From NCBI GenBank assembly GCA_024305405.1, contig JAKNDB010000064.1:1178001-1242000 (forward strand): 64,000 nucleotides of DNA. The letters run 5' to 3'. A program made the position numbers and the translations under genes. The notes beneath the pieces are model-generated. The model was not told the origin of the DNA. It saw only the letters and a program-made list of their open reading frames with translations, and made no database searches. Below, piece by piece: positions 1 through 13,435 of the stretch; position 1 is the stretch's first letter; the number at the start of each line of letters is the position of its first letter. The DNA is from Dirofilaria immitis. Taxonomy: Eukaryota > Nematoda > Chromadorea > Rhabditida > Onchocercidae.

Positions 1-2510
1 TTTCTGCAATTGATAAATTCAATCGATACATTTGTCATTTAAATTTCTAAAATAGGAAGTTTGATGAAAATTTAATTGAAATTTCAGGAAAAAATTACAT
101 GATTAAAGATCAAGAAAAATTGTAGCTCAGTGTTCCGAAGAAATATTCAAGAAAATTTTAGTTACTAGTTAAGTGAGAGCGAAAATTATTCAGTAAGAAG
201 GAAGTCAACGATGATTTTAATAATATGATAGTATTTTTATATTTTATTTATTTATTCTTTCGGTTGCTGTATATTATCATATTACAAATATTTCCTAAAA
301 CTGAAATTATGTCCAATAAATTTTATTATTACAATTAATTCAATATCGTAAGAAATGAAGCGATGCAAAAGAAATGATGAAAAAATTTTTGTAATGATTT
401 CATGAAAAATTAAACAATATTAAGTTTAATTTCTAATTATCTCAGCTATTAGTTCATTTTATCTATAGATACTTTTTTTTTATTTTATGTAAAAATAGCA
501 AAAATGACTTTATATATTTTTGTAAACAAATTTATTACACTTCCAAAATAATTGAATCCATTTTGTCAAAGTTTCTGAAAAATTGTAATTTACTGATAAT
601 AATAGTTAATTTGACGCAGTTGTATAGTAAAGACTAAATACTGAAATTGCTTAATATATCAGTATTAGTGATATGTCTAATCATTTCTTCGCTTTTTTAT
701 GACTTTACATTTTATGATAAAATGAGATATCATTTGAATGTTGCAATTTCTTAGATGTGAAATTAAAATTGATAAATGAAAAATTTCAATGCTATTATTA
801 TTTTGAGATAATAAGAATGGTGCAAACAGATGCTACCAGAATTCATATCATATTATCAGATCATATATTGTGAAATGATTTATTGATTATACTGATACTA
901 CTAAATCTTGTAATGATCACGATTACCCGAGCAGTGATAATTCATAATTACTTTCATGATTCGTATAAATATCAATAATAATTATCTAAACATTTCCAAA
1001 TTGAATCAATTTTTAGTGTTGATAGATTTTGTCTTATACTATATATATGTACCTATTTTTGCGTACAGTAAGAAATGAAGATAATCATTATGTTAATATG
1101 TGTATTTCATTATTAAAGAAATTTTTTAAAATCGTTAAGATTTTAAAAATTCATAATTTACTATTTTCAACGATTGTTTTGCTGTTGATAATTTAATTTA
1201 TTCAAAATTCGGCAAAATTAAAATTTCATATAGAAATGGAAAATTTTTTTATGAACTCTTTTAAAACATATTATACTATCGAGATGTAAACTATAAATAA
1301 AAAATCAATATAATCTCAAATTTTGAAATTATCAAGCTTACTTGGCTCGATCGTATAATCAATTACTGCAACAATTCATCTAATCTATCTTATTTCGAAG
1401 CATTTATCTCTATCAATTCTTTGTAATATCGAAGTTATTTTGGTCCACAAATTATCTTTAGTATTTTATTATAATAAATACAGGTAAATAATTATAACAT
1501 AAAGCAGATATTGTAAAAGATCGAAACTAGATTAGCAGGATTTTCGAGGTGCTAGATCAATAGGATTTTCGAGAAGCTGAATTAGCAAAATTTTCAGTGA
1601 TATTGAATTTAGTTGTTTTTTCGTTGGAATTTTGCAAATATGCAAATAATTTTATTTTATTAATATTTGTTTGTTTGTTTTTTCTTTTTCTGTTCGCTCT
1701 TTGTTTATACTTTATTTACACTAATTATTTATCATTTCTTCATGCATCATTTGATAATCATTTGTTATGAAATTTTATTTATTATTTCTTACAGAAATAA
1801 TATTGATTATAGAAATTCTTGGATAAAATAAAGAATGATAAATATCTGATCGCATCACATTGTTCTTTATCAGTTACTAGAGTGCGGATGTTTTAAAAAT
1901 TCGTTTGTTTATTTGTAAAATTGTACTGAATAATAATAAATCAATAATTAATCATGGTATATTTTAATGATTTGGGAATATTTAATGATAAATGGTGATA
2001 ATATAGTGCATTATTACTTTAATCAAATAACATTTTTAAATTGAAATGAAAATTTTTGTCCAATTCTTATAACAAAAATATTTCAATTTTTGCGTATTTA
2101 AGAAACAACGGAAATCTCAAAAAATTGTGAAATTTGATTTTACAATTTTTTAAATTTAGTTTGCAACGCTTTTTTTTTTTTAGTAACAATTAAGTTATCA
2201 AATTTTTGTAACATATCATTTAAACAGATTATTTGCCTATTTGATGATATAATGTGGAAGTAAGTATATAAAAAAAATAAGGGTGTCGAACTTTTCCGAC
2301 TAATCTGTGTAGATGATAATGTTGGCAATAAACAATTGATTAATTATTGATATGCTTCTTTTTCAAATAATTAATAGAATCGTGAAAGATTTTCAGGCTT
2401 ATTTTATTTTCATTTTTAGTACAAGATTATTACAAGCATAAATAAACGAATGAACTGATATTTTGCATAAAATATTAGTTTTTAAGCAAAACTAATTTAA
2501 ATGGAATTTT
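1..2510. other. AT-rich non-coding stretch
   Basis: I see no supported exon here. The sequence is AT-rich with scattered homopolymer runs. A short imperfect direct repeat (aggattttcgag) occurs twice near 1540-1575. The left part may be intergenic or the 5' intron region of the repeat-protein gene that follows. Confidence 0.5.
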
Positions 2511-2960
2511 AATTTAGGTATCTGACTCTGATTCCCGCAAGCACGATGAGTCGGAAAAACAAGGCAAGTCTTTAAATGTTCCACAAGAAATTATTTCATT
2601 TTTAATAATAATTCACTTATAAAAAAATTACTGAAATAATTATAACTTCAAGAAAATATTATCGATTAAAATTCTAATAAAATATGCAAAAATTTTTTGT
2701 TAATATTAATTATTATAAATTTGCAAAAATTTCACAAATTTTAAATAAGTTTTTGTAACATTATGTTGAGAAATAAAAGCATACTTTAGATGCTGCTGCA
2801 ATATTTCGGAAAAGTATGAAAAATATAGAGGTTCGTTAGATTTAATCAAGTTTAACTGATTTATATTTAAGTCAAAATTTCTTATGTCCATTAATTCTAA
2901 GAGATAAGATATTAGATTGTATTAATCATGAAAAATGAATGATAATTTTTTTTTTTTTAG

Positions 2961-5900
2961 CATAATAAAGTAGTGGATGCTTACAATCCTTATTATCAAT
3001 ATTTCGATGAGCGTTATGTAAGTTTCATCGTTTTCCATTTATCAATTTAATCAAACGAAATTGCGAACTTCCTTGATAATTATTACTATTAGTGGATAAA
3101 TTAAAATAAATGATCAAAAATAGGTATTATAAGTTTCCTGTAAAGGATATCCAGTCATTAGAGTACATTTTAAAAATACTATAACATTAACATTCTATTG
3201 AATGCTTGAATAATTTGCATGATACGATAATGAAGTACTCCTAATTTTAAATATTAAAAAAAAAAAAAAGAATAAAATGAAATAAGTAAATGATACTTTA
3301 TTATTAAATTAGCTTTATTTATTATTAGTTTATTTTAATATAATTTTAAAGTTTCCACAACATTTTATACTAAATCAATTCTCAATAAGAAATAATTATT
3401 ATTTTCAGAAAGTTCAAATTGGTAAAGGACGTAAGAAGAAAAAAAGTAACACCTTTTTTTTTTTTTTTTTTTAAATGGCAAATTTTTTATTGGTCAATAT
3501 TTGAAGATTAGATAGAAAAGTAATTTCTGATTTACATTGTTTTTTTAATATAATTTTCTGAAGAATTTTAATTACAAAAGAATTTCAATATGTTTTAATT
3601 ACAGGACGTAGACCAATATTGGCATCAAAAAAGTTAGCTCTTTCAAGAATTTCCTTCTAATTTTTGATTCATAACATGCTAAAATCATCATTTAATTAAT
3701 TTTGAATTTCTTGGCCAATTTAATTTCGATAACAAAATTTTTCCTAACTAATTTTCCAAAGAGAATTAAGAAAAATTAAAATTTTAGAGCTTCATTTATT
3801 GATAAATTATTTATACTTGATAGAATGAACAAAATAGAGAAATAATTGATTAAATTATTGAAAATGAAAAATGATAAAAAATAATTATAAAATTTTGAAC
3901 ACAACACCTTGCCTTTTTTCCGTCTTACAAATAATTTTTCAGATATCAGACAAGTAAGAATTGAAATAATAATTACTTCATGATAAAAATACTCATATTC
4001 AAACTTATGTTTATATATCTTCTTGTATTTTGTATAATATCTTAAAATAATTTATTGAGATGTAAATAATCATCCTAATTAAAGGTAATGTGAAATTGAT
4101 TTTTTCATCAAAAATTATTTCATTATATGATTTAAAAGATCTGATAATGGGACCGTGAAGTTCCGCCAAAAATTTGGCAAAAAACTTTTAAAATAAATTT
4201 TGTCTTAAAGTAAAAAAAAGGAAAAAAAAGATTAAATTAATTACTATGAAAACAAAAAAAAGTGAATATTCTCTACTTAGAATTGATAAATTTGATAAAT
4301 CGATGAAAAAGATAAAAGCTAAATCAACAAAAGAAGATCGAGATAAGCATAAAGTTACGAAAACGGATGAACATCGTGAAGATGATAAAGATGAGGATGA
4401 TGAAGATGATGAAGCTGAGTTTAAAGATGAAGATAAAGAGATTGATCAAGGCGATAATTTTTCTTTTTTTTTTTTTTTTTCTAAATTTCTTAATTATTAA
4501 CTTAGAATGATAACGAATAAATTAGCTATTCATTTTTTAAATTTTATTTTTAAAAATTAAACTAGGTATTAAAATAATTTAAATCTAATTTGAACGATTT
4601 ATCATGGGCAATAAATAACACGATCAAAAATAAAAAGTTATGATTAAAATTCAGTCTATAACTATCAATAATATTTTTAATATAAGTTTACAAATTAACC
4701 TACATCAAATAATCTGTCACAAAGATGTTTACTAATTAGTATTGATAAAATTGACAAGGAGATGAAGAATTGATAAATTATGATAGAGCAGATTAGAATT
4801 GAGAAATATCATTGTTGAATATTTGAAATGTTTTCTTTTGAGCGAAAAAAAAATCTTCAATTTAATTATAAATTGCTTTCGATAAATTAAAAATTTATAT
4901 TAGGATTATCAAATTTAAAAAGAGAGAGAGAAAAAAAAGATGATAAACAAGAACAACAAAAAAAAAAAAATCCATCTATCCTAATTAAAAAAAATTGATA
5001 ATACTCTAAAAATATGTCAAATAAATTAATTCGTTTAAAATTGATGCGTTTGATTGTTTTTGAAGATATTATCTATAGCAAATAATAATAACAATTAATT
5101 GAGCAAAATTCAATGAATTCTTTTATTGAGAAAAAAAAAAAAAATCAATCGAAATAGACATATATCATTCCTATAATATAATATTACAAATATTTCATGA
5201 ATAGATTCAAATTATTGATCATATTATTATATAATTATAATTTATTCATACTATTCTATACAAAATAGAAATTTAAAATAAAAAAAATATGTGTTATATT
5301 TTGAAATAAAAATTAATTCATTGTAGGAAGTATGAAAGGTTTGAAGGATAGTGGCGTAAAAGTTCAAACGAAAAGAATTACCGCTGATGAATTAGGCGCT
5401 AAAGAAATTATTCCCGATTTAATAGAAAGTGGCACCGTTATGGAATCAGACGCAACAACTAGTGCAGGAAAGAGAGATAAAGAGGGGGAAGGTGCTGAGG
5501 ATAGTTCGAGAACAGGAAGTATGAATTATATGGCCAGACAAGGAATTTGGGAAGCTCAAAGTACAGGAGGTAAAATAGAAGGAAGAGAAAAAATGACTAT
5601 TTCAAACCTCCGGAGGGCATTATCGGTAATGTGAAAGGTGGCATTGAAGTTGCAGCTGGTTGCGGAGCTGAAGCAAGAGTATGGGAAAAGAAAATGTCTA
5701 TTTCATGCCAGGTAAAGGCAATGCCGGTTATGGTAAAAGTGATGTCGGAGTTACCACTAGACCTGAAGCTCGGGCCGGAGGACAGAAAATTGTCTATTCC
5801 GTTCCAGGACAAAGTATTGATGACTATGGAAAAGGTGGTGTTGGTGTTGCAGATGGACCTGGAAATGAGGTAGGAGGGGGAATTGAATATTTCATGTCAA

Positions 5901-8900
5901 AGCAAAGTGTTGATAGCTATGGGAAAGGTGGTGCTGGAATTGGAGTTAGACCTGGAGCAGAAGCTGGAGCTGTAAGCACGACCGGAATTAAGGCCGCAAG
6001 TACGGCTGGAACTGGGGCAGAAGGGATGGGCCAGAAAAGTGCCTATTTCATGCCAGCACAAGGCGCGGTCGGCTATGGGAAAGGTGGAGTTGGTACTGCA
6101 GCTGGACCTAGAACCGAAATAGGAGGAGGTGCCTATTTCATGCCAGGACAGGGTGTTGATAGTTATGGGAAAGGTAGTGCTGGAATTGGAGTTAGAACTG
6201 GAGCAGAAGTTGGGGCTGTAAGCACGACCGGAATTAAGGCCGCAAGTACGGCTGGAACTGGGGCAGAAGGGATGGGCCAGAAAAGTGCCTATTTCATGCC
6301 AGCACAAGGCGCAGTCGGCTATGGGAAAGGTGGAGTTGGTGTTGCAGCTGGACCTAGAACCGAAATAGAAGGAGGACAGAAAAGTGCCTATTTCATGCCA
6401 GGACAGGGTGTTGATAGTTATGGGAAAGATAGTGCTGGAATTGGAGTTAGAACTGGAGCAGAAGTTGGGACTGTAAGCACGACCGGAATTAAGGCCGCAA
6501 GTACGGCTGGAACTGGGGCAGAAGGGATGGGCCAGAAAAGTGCCTATTTCATGCCAGCACAAGGCGCAGGCGGCTATGGGAAAGGTGGAGTTGGTGTTGC
6601 AGCTGGACCTAGAACCGAAATAGGAGGGGACAGAAAAGTGCCTATTTCATGCCAGGACAGGGTGTTGATAGTTATGGGAAAGATAGTGCTGGAATTGGAG
6701 TTAGAACTGGAGCAGAAGTTGGGACTGTAAGCACGACCGGAATTAAGGCCGCAAGTACGGCTGGAACTGGGGCAGAAGGGATGGGCCAGAAAAGTGCCTA
6801 TTTCATGCCAGCACAAGGCGCAGGCGGCTATGGGAAAGGTGGAGTTGGTGTTGCAGCTGGACCTAGAACCGAAATAGGAGGGGGACAGAAAAGTGCCTAT
6901 TTCATGCCAGGACAGGGTGTTGATAGTTATGGGAAAGATAGTGCTGGAATTGGAGTTAGAACTGGAGCAGAAGTTGGGACTGTAAGCACGACCGGAATTA
7001 AGGCCGCAAGTACGGCTGGAACTGGGGCAGAAGGGATGGGCCAGAAAAGTGCCTATTTCATGCCAGCACAAGGCGCAGGCGGCTATGGGAAAGGTGGAGT
7101 TGGTGTTGCAGCTGGACCTAGAACCGAAATAGGAGGGGACAGAAAAGTGCCTATTTCATGCCAGGACAGGGTGTTGATAGTTATGGGAAAGATAGTGCTG
7201 GAATTGGAGTTAGAACTGGAGCAGAAGTTGGGACTGTAAGCACGACCGGAATTAAGGCCGCAAGTACGGCTGGAACTGGGGCAGAAGGGATGGGCCAGAA
7301 AAGTGCCTATTTCATGCCAGCACAAGGCGCAGGCGGCTATGGGAAAGGTGGAGTTGGTGTTGCAGCTGGACCTAGAACCGAAATAGGAGGAGGACAGAAA
7401 AGTGCCTATTTCATGCCAGGACAGGGTGTTGATAGTTATGGGAAAGGTAGTGCTGGAATTGGAGTTAGAACTGGAGCAGAAGTTGGGACTGTAAGCACGA
7501 CCGGAATTAAGGCCGCAAGTACGGCTGGAACTGGGGCAGAAGGGATGGGCCAGAAAAGTGCCTATTTCATGCCAGCACAAGGCGCAGGCGGCTATGGGAA
7601 AGGTGGAGTTGGTGTTGCAGCTGGACCTAGAACCGAAATAGGAGGAGGACAGAAAAGTGCCTATTTCATGCCAGGACAGGGTGTTGATAGTTATGGGAAA
7701 GATAGTGCTGGAATTGGAGTTAGAACTGGAGCAGAAGTTGGGACTGTAAGCACGACCGGAATTAAGGCCGCAAGTACGGCTGGAACTGGGGCAGAAGGGA
7801 TGGGCCAGAAAAGTGCCTATTTCATGCCAGCACAAGGCGCAGGCGGCTATGGGAAAGGTGGAGTTGGTGTTGCAGCTGGACCTAGAACCGAAATAGGAGG
7901 AGGACAGAAAAGTGCTTATTTCATGCCAGGACAGGGTGTTGATAGTTATGGGAAAGGTAGTGCTGGAATTGGAGTTAGAACTGGAGCAGAAGTTGGGGCT
8001 GTAAGCACGACCGGAATTAAGGTCGCAAGTACGGCTGGAACTGGGGCAGAAGGGATGGGCCAGAAAAGTGCTTATTTCATGCCAGCACAAGGCGCAGTCG
8101 GCTATGGAAAAGGTGGAGTTGGTGTTGCAGCTGGACCTAGAACCGAAATAGAAGGAGGACAGAAAAGTGCCTATTTCATGCCAGGACAGGGTGTTGATAG
8201 TTATGGGAAAGGTAGTGCTGGAATTGGAGTTAGAACTGGAGCAGAAGTTGGGGCTGTAAGCACGACCGGAATTAAGGTCGCAAGTACGGCTGGAACTGGG
8301 GCAGAAGGGATGGGCCAGAAAAGTGCTTATTTCATGCCAGGACAAGGCGCAGTCGGCTATGGAAAAGGTGGAGTTGGTGTTGCAGCTGGACCTAGAACCG
8401 AAATAGAAGGAGGACAGAAAAGTGCCTATTTCATGCCAGGACAAGGCGCAGTCGGCTATGGAAAAGGTGGAGTTGGTGTTGCAGCTGGACCTAGAACCGA
8501 AATAGAAGGAGGACAGAAAAGTGCCTATTTCATGCCAGGACAAGGCGCAGTCGGCTATGGAAAAGGTGGAGTTGGTGTTGCAGCTGGACCTAGAACCGAA
8601 ATAGGAGGAGGACAGAAAAGTGCTTATTTCATGCCAGGACAAGGTGTTAATAGTTATGGGAAAGGCGGTGCTGGAATTGGAATTAAACCTAGAGCTGAGG
8701 CTGCAAGTGCAGTTGGAACTGCGGCTATAGCGGAAGGAGTGGGCCAAAAAGTGTTTATTTCATACCTGGTCAAAGTTTCGGGACTGGTGGTGCAGCTGGA
8801 ATTAATGCTACAGGTACGACGGGTGGAAGTGGAGTTATAAGTGCAGCCCGAACTGGGGGCGTAGGTGCAACTGGAGCTAGGACAGAAGAATTGGCTCAGA

Positions 8901-9158
8901 AAAGTGTTTATTTCATGCACGGTCAAGATGCCAGCGCAGGAGGTACAACTGCAACTAAGGTTACCGATACTGCTGGAGGTGGTGTCGTAAGTACGATTGC
9001 GACTGGTACACAGAAAAGTGTTTATTTTATGCCCGGTCAAGGTGGTGGGATTGGAAGAACAGCTAAAATTGAAACTGAAAGTGTGACTGGAACAAAAAAA
9101 ATGGACAAAAAGTGCCTATTTTATGGCCGAACAAATTGCTGGGCCAAGAACATCTTAG
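2961..9158 (+). CDS. Charged N-terminus plus Gly-rich tandem-repeat protein
   Basis: I do not recognise this protein. Short exons are visible at 2961-3017 (ends AYNPYYQYFDERY before a GTAAGT donor), 3409-3445 (Lys-rich), about 3605-3626, possibly 3943-3953, then a Lys/Asp/Glu-rich exon ending in the low-complexity stretch 4246-4475. An extra exon may lie at 2518-2562. The main exon begins after TTGTAG at about 5327. It encodes repeats with the core motif QKSAYFMPGQG followed by Gly/Ala/Val-rich segments with SYGKG, GIGVRTGAE and GPRTEIGG. The frame is broken at about 5588-5593, 5690-5700, 6625-6630, 7132-7139, 8746-8750 and 9094-9110. The first five are each repaired by one added base in an A or G run. 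The last copy ends at TAG 9156-9158. No signal peptide or membrane segment is visible, but the true start is not located. A structural or matrix protein is possible, but that is inference. Confidence 0.6.
5876..8710 (+). repeat. Coding tandem array, 255-bp higher-order unit
   Basis: About ten units of 255 bp (85 codons) follow one another. The GACAGAAAAGTG landmark recurs with its first A at 6376, 6630, 6885, 7139, 7394, 7649, 7904, 8159 and 8414. Each unit joins a 156-bp module (PGQGVDSYGK...) and a 99-bp module (PAQGAxGYGK...). At the 3' end the 99-bp module alone is repeated (8414-8512, 8513-8611). One early unit near 6121 lacks 9 bp in frame. Units are nearly identical, which indicates recent amplification or gene conversion. 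Long open frames on the opposite strand across the array arise because the period is a multiple of three. Confidence 0.92.
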
Positions 9159-9302
9159 AGCATTAGCTGATAATACATACGGATCTGGAAACTTCCAAAA
9201 AATTTCTTTAACCGCTAGAAAAAGCACCTATGTATGTATTTTTCCCATCCGACAATTTCATCATTTAGCTTATGAAATCCATGAACAAATATTGATTGGA
9301 TC

Positions 9303-9352
9303 GATTAAATTAGAATTGGATTAATAATATGGTAAGAAAGTGAATTAAAACA
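9303..9352 (+). repeat. Copy A of a ~48-bp repeat shared with 16.24 kb
   Basis: The stretch containing AAATTAGAATTGGATTAA and ATGGTAAGAAAGTGAATTAA recurs almost exactly at about 16238-16285. It lies just downstream of the repeat-protein gene. Confidence 0.7.
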
Positions 9353-11083
9353 TTTGAAAACGATGCATATTATAATTTGTCATATAATTTATATCATTCA
9401 TTTATCCAATTAAATTAGGTATATAAATATTTTTACTGCCTACCTATAATATATATCGTATTTTTATCGAAAATAAAGTCTAACCGATATCTCCCGCATT
9501 ACATATCATATTCACAATATAAGTTTAAATTAAAATTATCAATTTAACAAAAATTTTGCTGCAAAATATTATTATATAATTTAAAGTATGACTGAGTAAT
9601 AATTGTTGATATCATAGTTTTCAAAAAAAAAAAAAAAATTTTTCCAAATATATACATCGATTTATATCAAATACATAAAATAAAAAAAAAAGAGTATTCG
9701 TCATTTTTGCTTAATTTGCTTCCGCTTTAGCTTGATCAATCGAAAAATCCCTAATATATATAACAATATTCTCAAATATATTATACATAAGGCTCGATAA
9801 TCGAAGACAAAGATGTGAACTAGACATCGTAACATTCATTTATAATTCATTGTAAGTGATGAATCATTAAAGAAATATTATACAATCCAATTTTCTGATT
9901 ATTTGAACTTATATTATTCTAAAAAGATAAACATTTATATATCTATTTACTCGATCATGTAGCTAATTTATTGTTAAAATCGATTGCTCATTTCGCACTT
10001 GTTTCAAACATATTTTTCTATTAATCCTATTTCAAATTTCTTCCTTTCTTTCGTCTTTTTTTTAAAAAAAAGAGAAATCTAAATCTAAAATATTATAAAT
10101 ATTTCGGGAATAATATAGGTTGTACTGAAATAGATCGTTAGTTTTGAAAAGTTGTAATATGCAAAATGCCGAAATTGCTAATCATTTTGTTCAGTTTCAT
10201 ATTTAAAAAAACAGCACGAAATGAATTAGATGAATATTGTGGCCAAATTTTGTTTGTGCAAATCATCACCATCATTATTGTTATTATTATTATTGTCATC
10301 GTCATCATCATTATCATTGTTATCATCATTCCAATAAGTATTCTTCTTGAATGTTATCAGTACAATACTACATGATGTGATTATAAGATTGTCTGGTAAT
10401 CTTTATCAATCCTTGGTGACTATTCTTTTTCATTTCTTTCGAAATTTTGAGATTGAATAAAAATTTCTGATTTTTTCTGAACTATTCTGTATTTTTATTC
10501 TCCAGCCTTAGTGCTGTTTTATTATTTTCTGAATAAAAAAATTAAAAATCATTCCTAGGAAGAGATGAAGTAGCAGTAATAGCCTGAATAAGGTATTCTA
10601 AATTAGGAAATATAAAATTTTTTTCTTTTATTATTACATCATTTTTTTGATGGCTTACAACTGTATTGACATAGTTTAAATTTAATTTTGACATGATTCC
10701 TGAAATTATTATTTTCTATTATTTCGTTTTTTTTTTGAAAAAAGATTAGATTTTTCGAAATGGAAAGTGAGAAATTTCTATTATCGATGTGATGAATGCA
10801 ATTTATAAAAGGAACGTTGATAATTTCAATATGTGTGTATGAATACGTTTCATTCAATATGACTCATTACAAGATTACTCACTAGATATATGATAGTATA
10901 ATTCAGTGATTTTGAAAAATATGCAAAAATTGCAAAAAATGAAAGGTAATAGTTTATCAGATACAGCCAGATACAGCATGTTTTGTGAACTAATGATGAT
11001 ATAATTTAAATCAGTTTATTCCGCTAATCTAGTCAATTAATCAATAAGTTTCAATTGAATTTCATTATTAAAATTACTGAAGG
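9353..11083. other. Intergenic, with a trinucleotide microsatellite
   Basis: No supported gene. At about 10262-10335 there is an ATC/ATT-rich trinucleotide run that opens short shadow frames on both strands. The rest is AT-rich with poly-A and poly-T runs. Confidence 0.6.
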
Positions 11084-13435
11084 TTAATCGTAGAATGATT
11101 GAGTGATCGGTGCGAAGTTAATGCGTTTATCACGTGGTTCCAACGTAACACAAAACTTATGGAAGAATGGTATTCCAAGTGCGACTGATTTATCCAAAAT
11201 ATTTTTATTTCTTCTGAATGCAAGTTCACATCGGTTATTGTTCTGGAAAATCAATTTGTATGATATTTATTCCTTAATGGATTAACGATGGAAAAGTTTT
11301 TTTCAGTCATTTAAAATCAAAATACTAAAGGAATATTTCGGCTACTAAAAATATTCCATTAAGAATTTATTCCGTTATGATGATTCTATGTTTATGAACT
11401 TAGTTACTATCGCTATGAATGGAATATGCATGAGAATAATGAAGACAGAAATGAAATCCTGGAATTTTTATTTTTGCTACTTTTTTCTCGGATATTTATT
11501 TCAAGAGATTATAAAAGAATAAGAACTAACATCATGTTTGATAATGAAATGTTTTGATTCAATGGTGTAATTGTTCTCACGGGTTTGCAACACAAATGGT
11601 TCAAATGATTCGTTACAGTCTACCATATACTTCCCCGTTATTCTATCTATCTGAAATATTTTCGTATTGAAGGTAACAAATTAAATTAAAGGTAAAGTTA
11701 GTGAAGTTATTTGCGAGAACTAACCTCTACTTTGAGATTTCGAACAATTTGTTCCATGAATTTATGGGGAACACGAATATATGATTTGACGGTATGAGGA
11801 TATGCAAAAATTTTCCACAAGTCATTTCTATAAGTTGCGTTACCCATTTTGATGGATAAATATTCGAAATTATAACGATTTTTGGAATTAACAAGCGATT
11901 CATTTTTTTCATATTTCAAATCGCACAACTTATCATTACGTCCACCAAGCGTTAGTACAGCTGTCTTATCAAGATCCTGCATTATATAAAGATTAATCTT
12001 AATAAAAATGGTATAGTTTATGTTCATTGATACTTCTGATATAAAATTACGTCAAGTTGACATCATGGGATAATTACAAATTTCTCTGAAATTAGCTAGA
12101 ATTTAAATTTTTTAATTAATGATAAAATTGAAGATTTGCCAATATGCGTCAAAAGTTTTTCATCAAAATATACGATCATCGTTCAGGTTTTATAATAATC
12201 CAGTTTTTATTCATATTCCGAACGAAATATGAAAATAGATCAGGATAATTTTCTTATTTTAGAAACATCATATTAATGAAGTGAAAAATATAAAATATTC
12301 TTACCAATGATGGTAATGCGATAGTGATAATGGGATCAAACTGTTTATTTTGGATGGCCTCCTTAGTGGATTATCCCCGATACTATAAATTCTTCGATAA
12401 TTGGAGATGTTGGATGAGGATGGTAAACTGAAAAGTCTTTCTACAATGCCATTAATATATATTATTGATAAACCAAATACTCCATCAATTTGTTGATAAT
12501 CTTTTATTTCCGGCCAATTTAATATACTTAGTGTACCGAATGATGAATTTGTGAAATTTAAGCGCCCATTATTAGATGAACTGATCTGAAAAAGTAATTT
12601 TTGAAACTTCGAATTGCGATTATTTGCAAGTATTATTATCAATGGATCTGTTAGACAAAATTCTTTCATCACAATGCTTTACTTAAGAAATTACTTTGAA
12701 AACTTTAATTGCCAATTGGAGTAAAATTAATGAAGCAATATCAATTATGATAAAATATTCATTTAATTATTAATTGTCTGTAAGATCAAAGAATCGGGAA
12801 AAATACCGAAATATGATCATTCCACATTAGCATGGTAACTGATTTAGGACCACGATTTTCTATTCGCAAAGTCGGTGATACTGTAGTACAGGTATATGAA
12901 TCTAGGTTTGAATATGCAGTTTTAGCACCGCACAATTGGTGTCTGCAATTTGTCGAAAATGATTTGAGTAAGTGTTAATTGATGATTTCAAAATTTAAAA
13001 ACTTCATTTCATTTAACGATCTATTATCTAAAAAATTTTTCGAATAATTTCTGTAAATCGCAAATTAATTTTGGACATGTGGAAAGAAAAAAGATAAACA
13101 TACTTGGAAAAAATTCCGACAACCCAAAGATATTTGCTTACAGTATCCAAAAGAACTGTGAATTCTTTTTCCGGACTACCTATCGTCAATTTTAGAGCAT
13201 ATCCAGTATGATCCTAAGCGAAATGTAATATATCAGATTGAACGGTAAAATTTGCTTAAAATAAAAATATTAGTTTTAATTGCAGCTAAAATAATAAGTA
13301 TTTAATTTTACTTCATGAAATAATTAAATGACATACTTCATTTTCGTTATAAACAGGTTGTAAATTCACATGATATTCAGCAAATGTTAGCGCTATTAGA
13401 GAAGTACAGAGGATGACTATTAGTCTATCGTTCAT
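11084..13435 (-). CDS. Secreted aspartic-protease-like protein, probably inactive
   Basis: Seven exons, each with matching splice phase, give about 386 residues, the usual length of a pepsin-family (A1) protein: 13337-13435, 13104-13213, 12807-12942, 12305-12585, 11725-11976, 11531-11650 and 11084-11242. Exon 1 is a signal peptide (MNDRLIVILCTSLIALTFA). Exon 2 carries the first-lobe active-site block YALKLTIGSPEKEFTVLLD, but the catalytic DTG is DTV. DGVFGLS and VLTLGG are recognisable family motifs. The second-lobe block, where DTG/DSG is expected, reads FAYPHTVKSY, so the second catalytic Asp is absent. The last exon has ALGIPFFHKFC and KRINFAP, typical of the C-terminal lobe. Exon 4 is one base short near 12360, repaired by one A in CTAAGG. 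By family knowledge, loss of both motifs predicts a non-proteolytic binding protein. Substrate or partner unknown. Confidence 0.82.

Noticed and set aside
5897..8747. Long minus-strand open frames (up to 554 codons) across the repeat array
   Set aside because: They are antisense shadows: the repeat period is a multiple of three and the sense frame is GC-rich with few TAA/TAG complements. Ser/Thr/Phe-rich output has no motif of its own.
10138..10375. Ile/Met/Val-rich frames on both strands
   Set aside because: They come from the ATC/ATT trinucleotide run.
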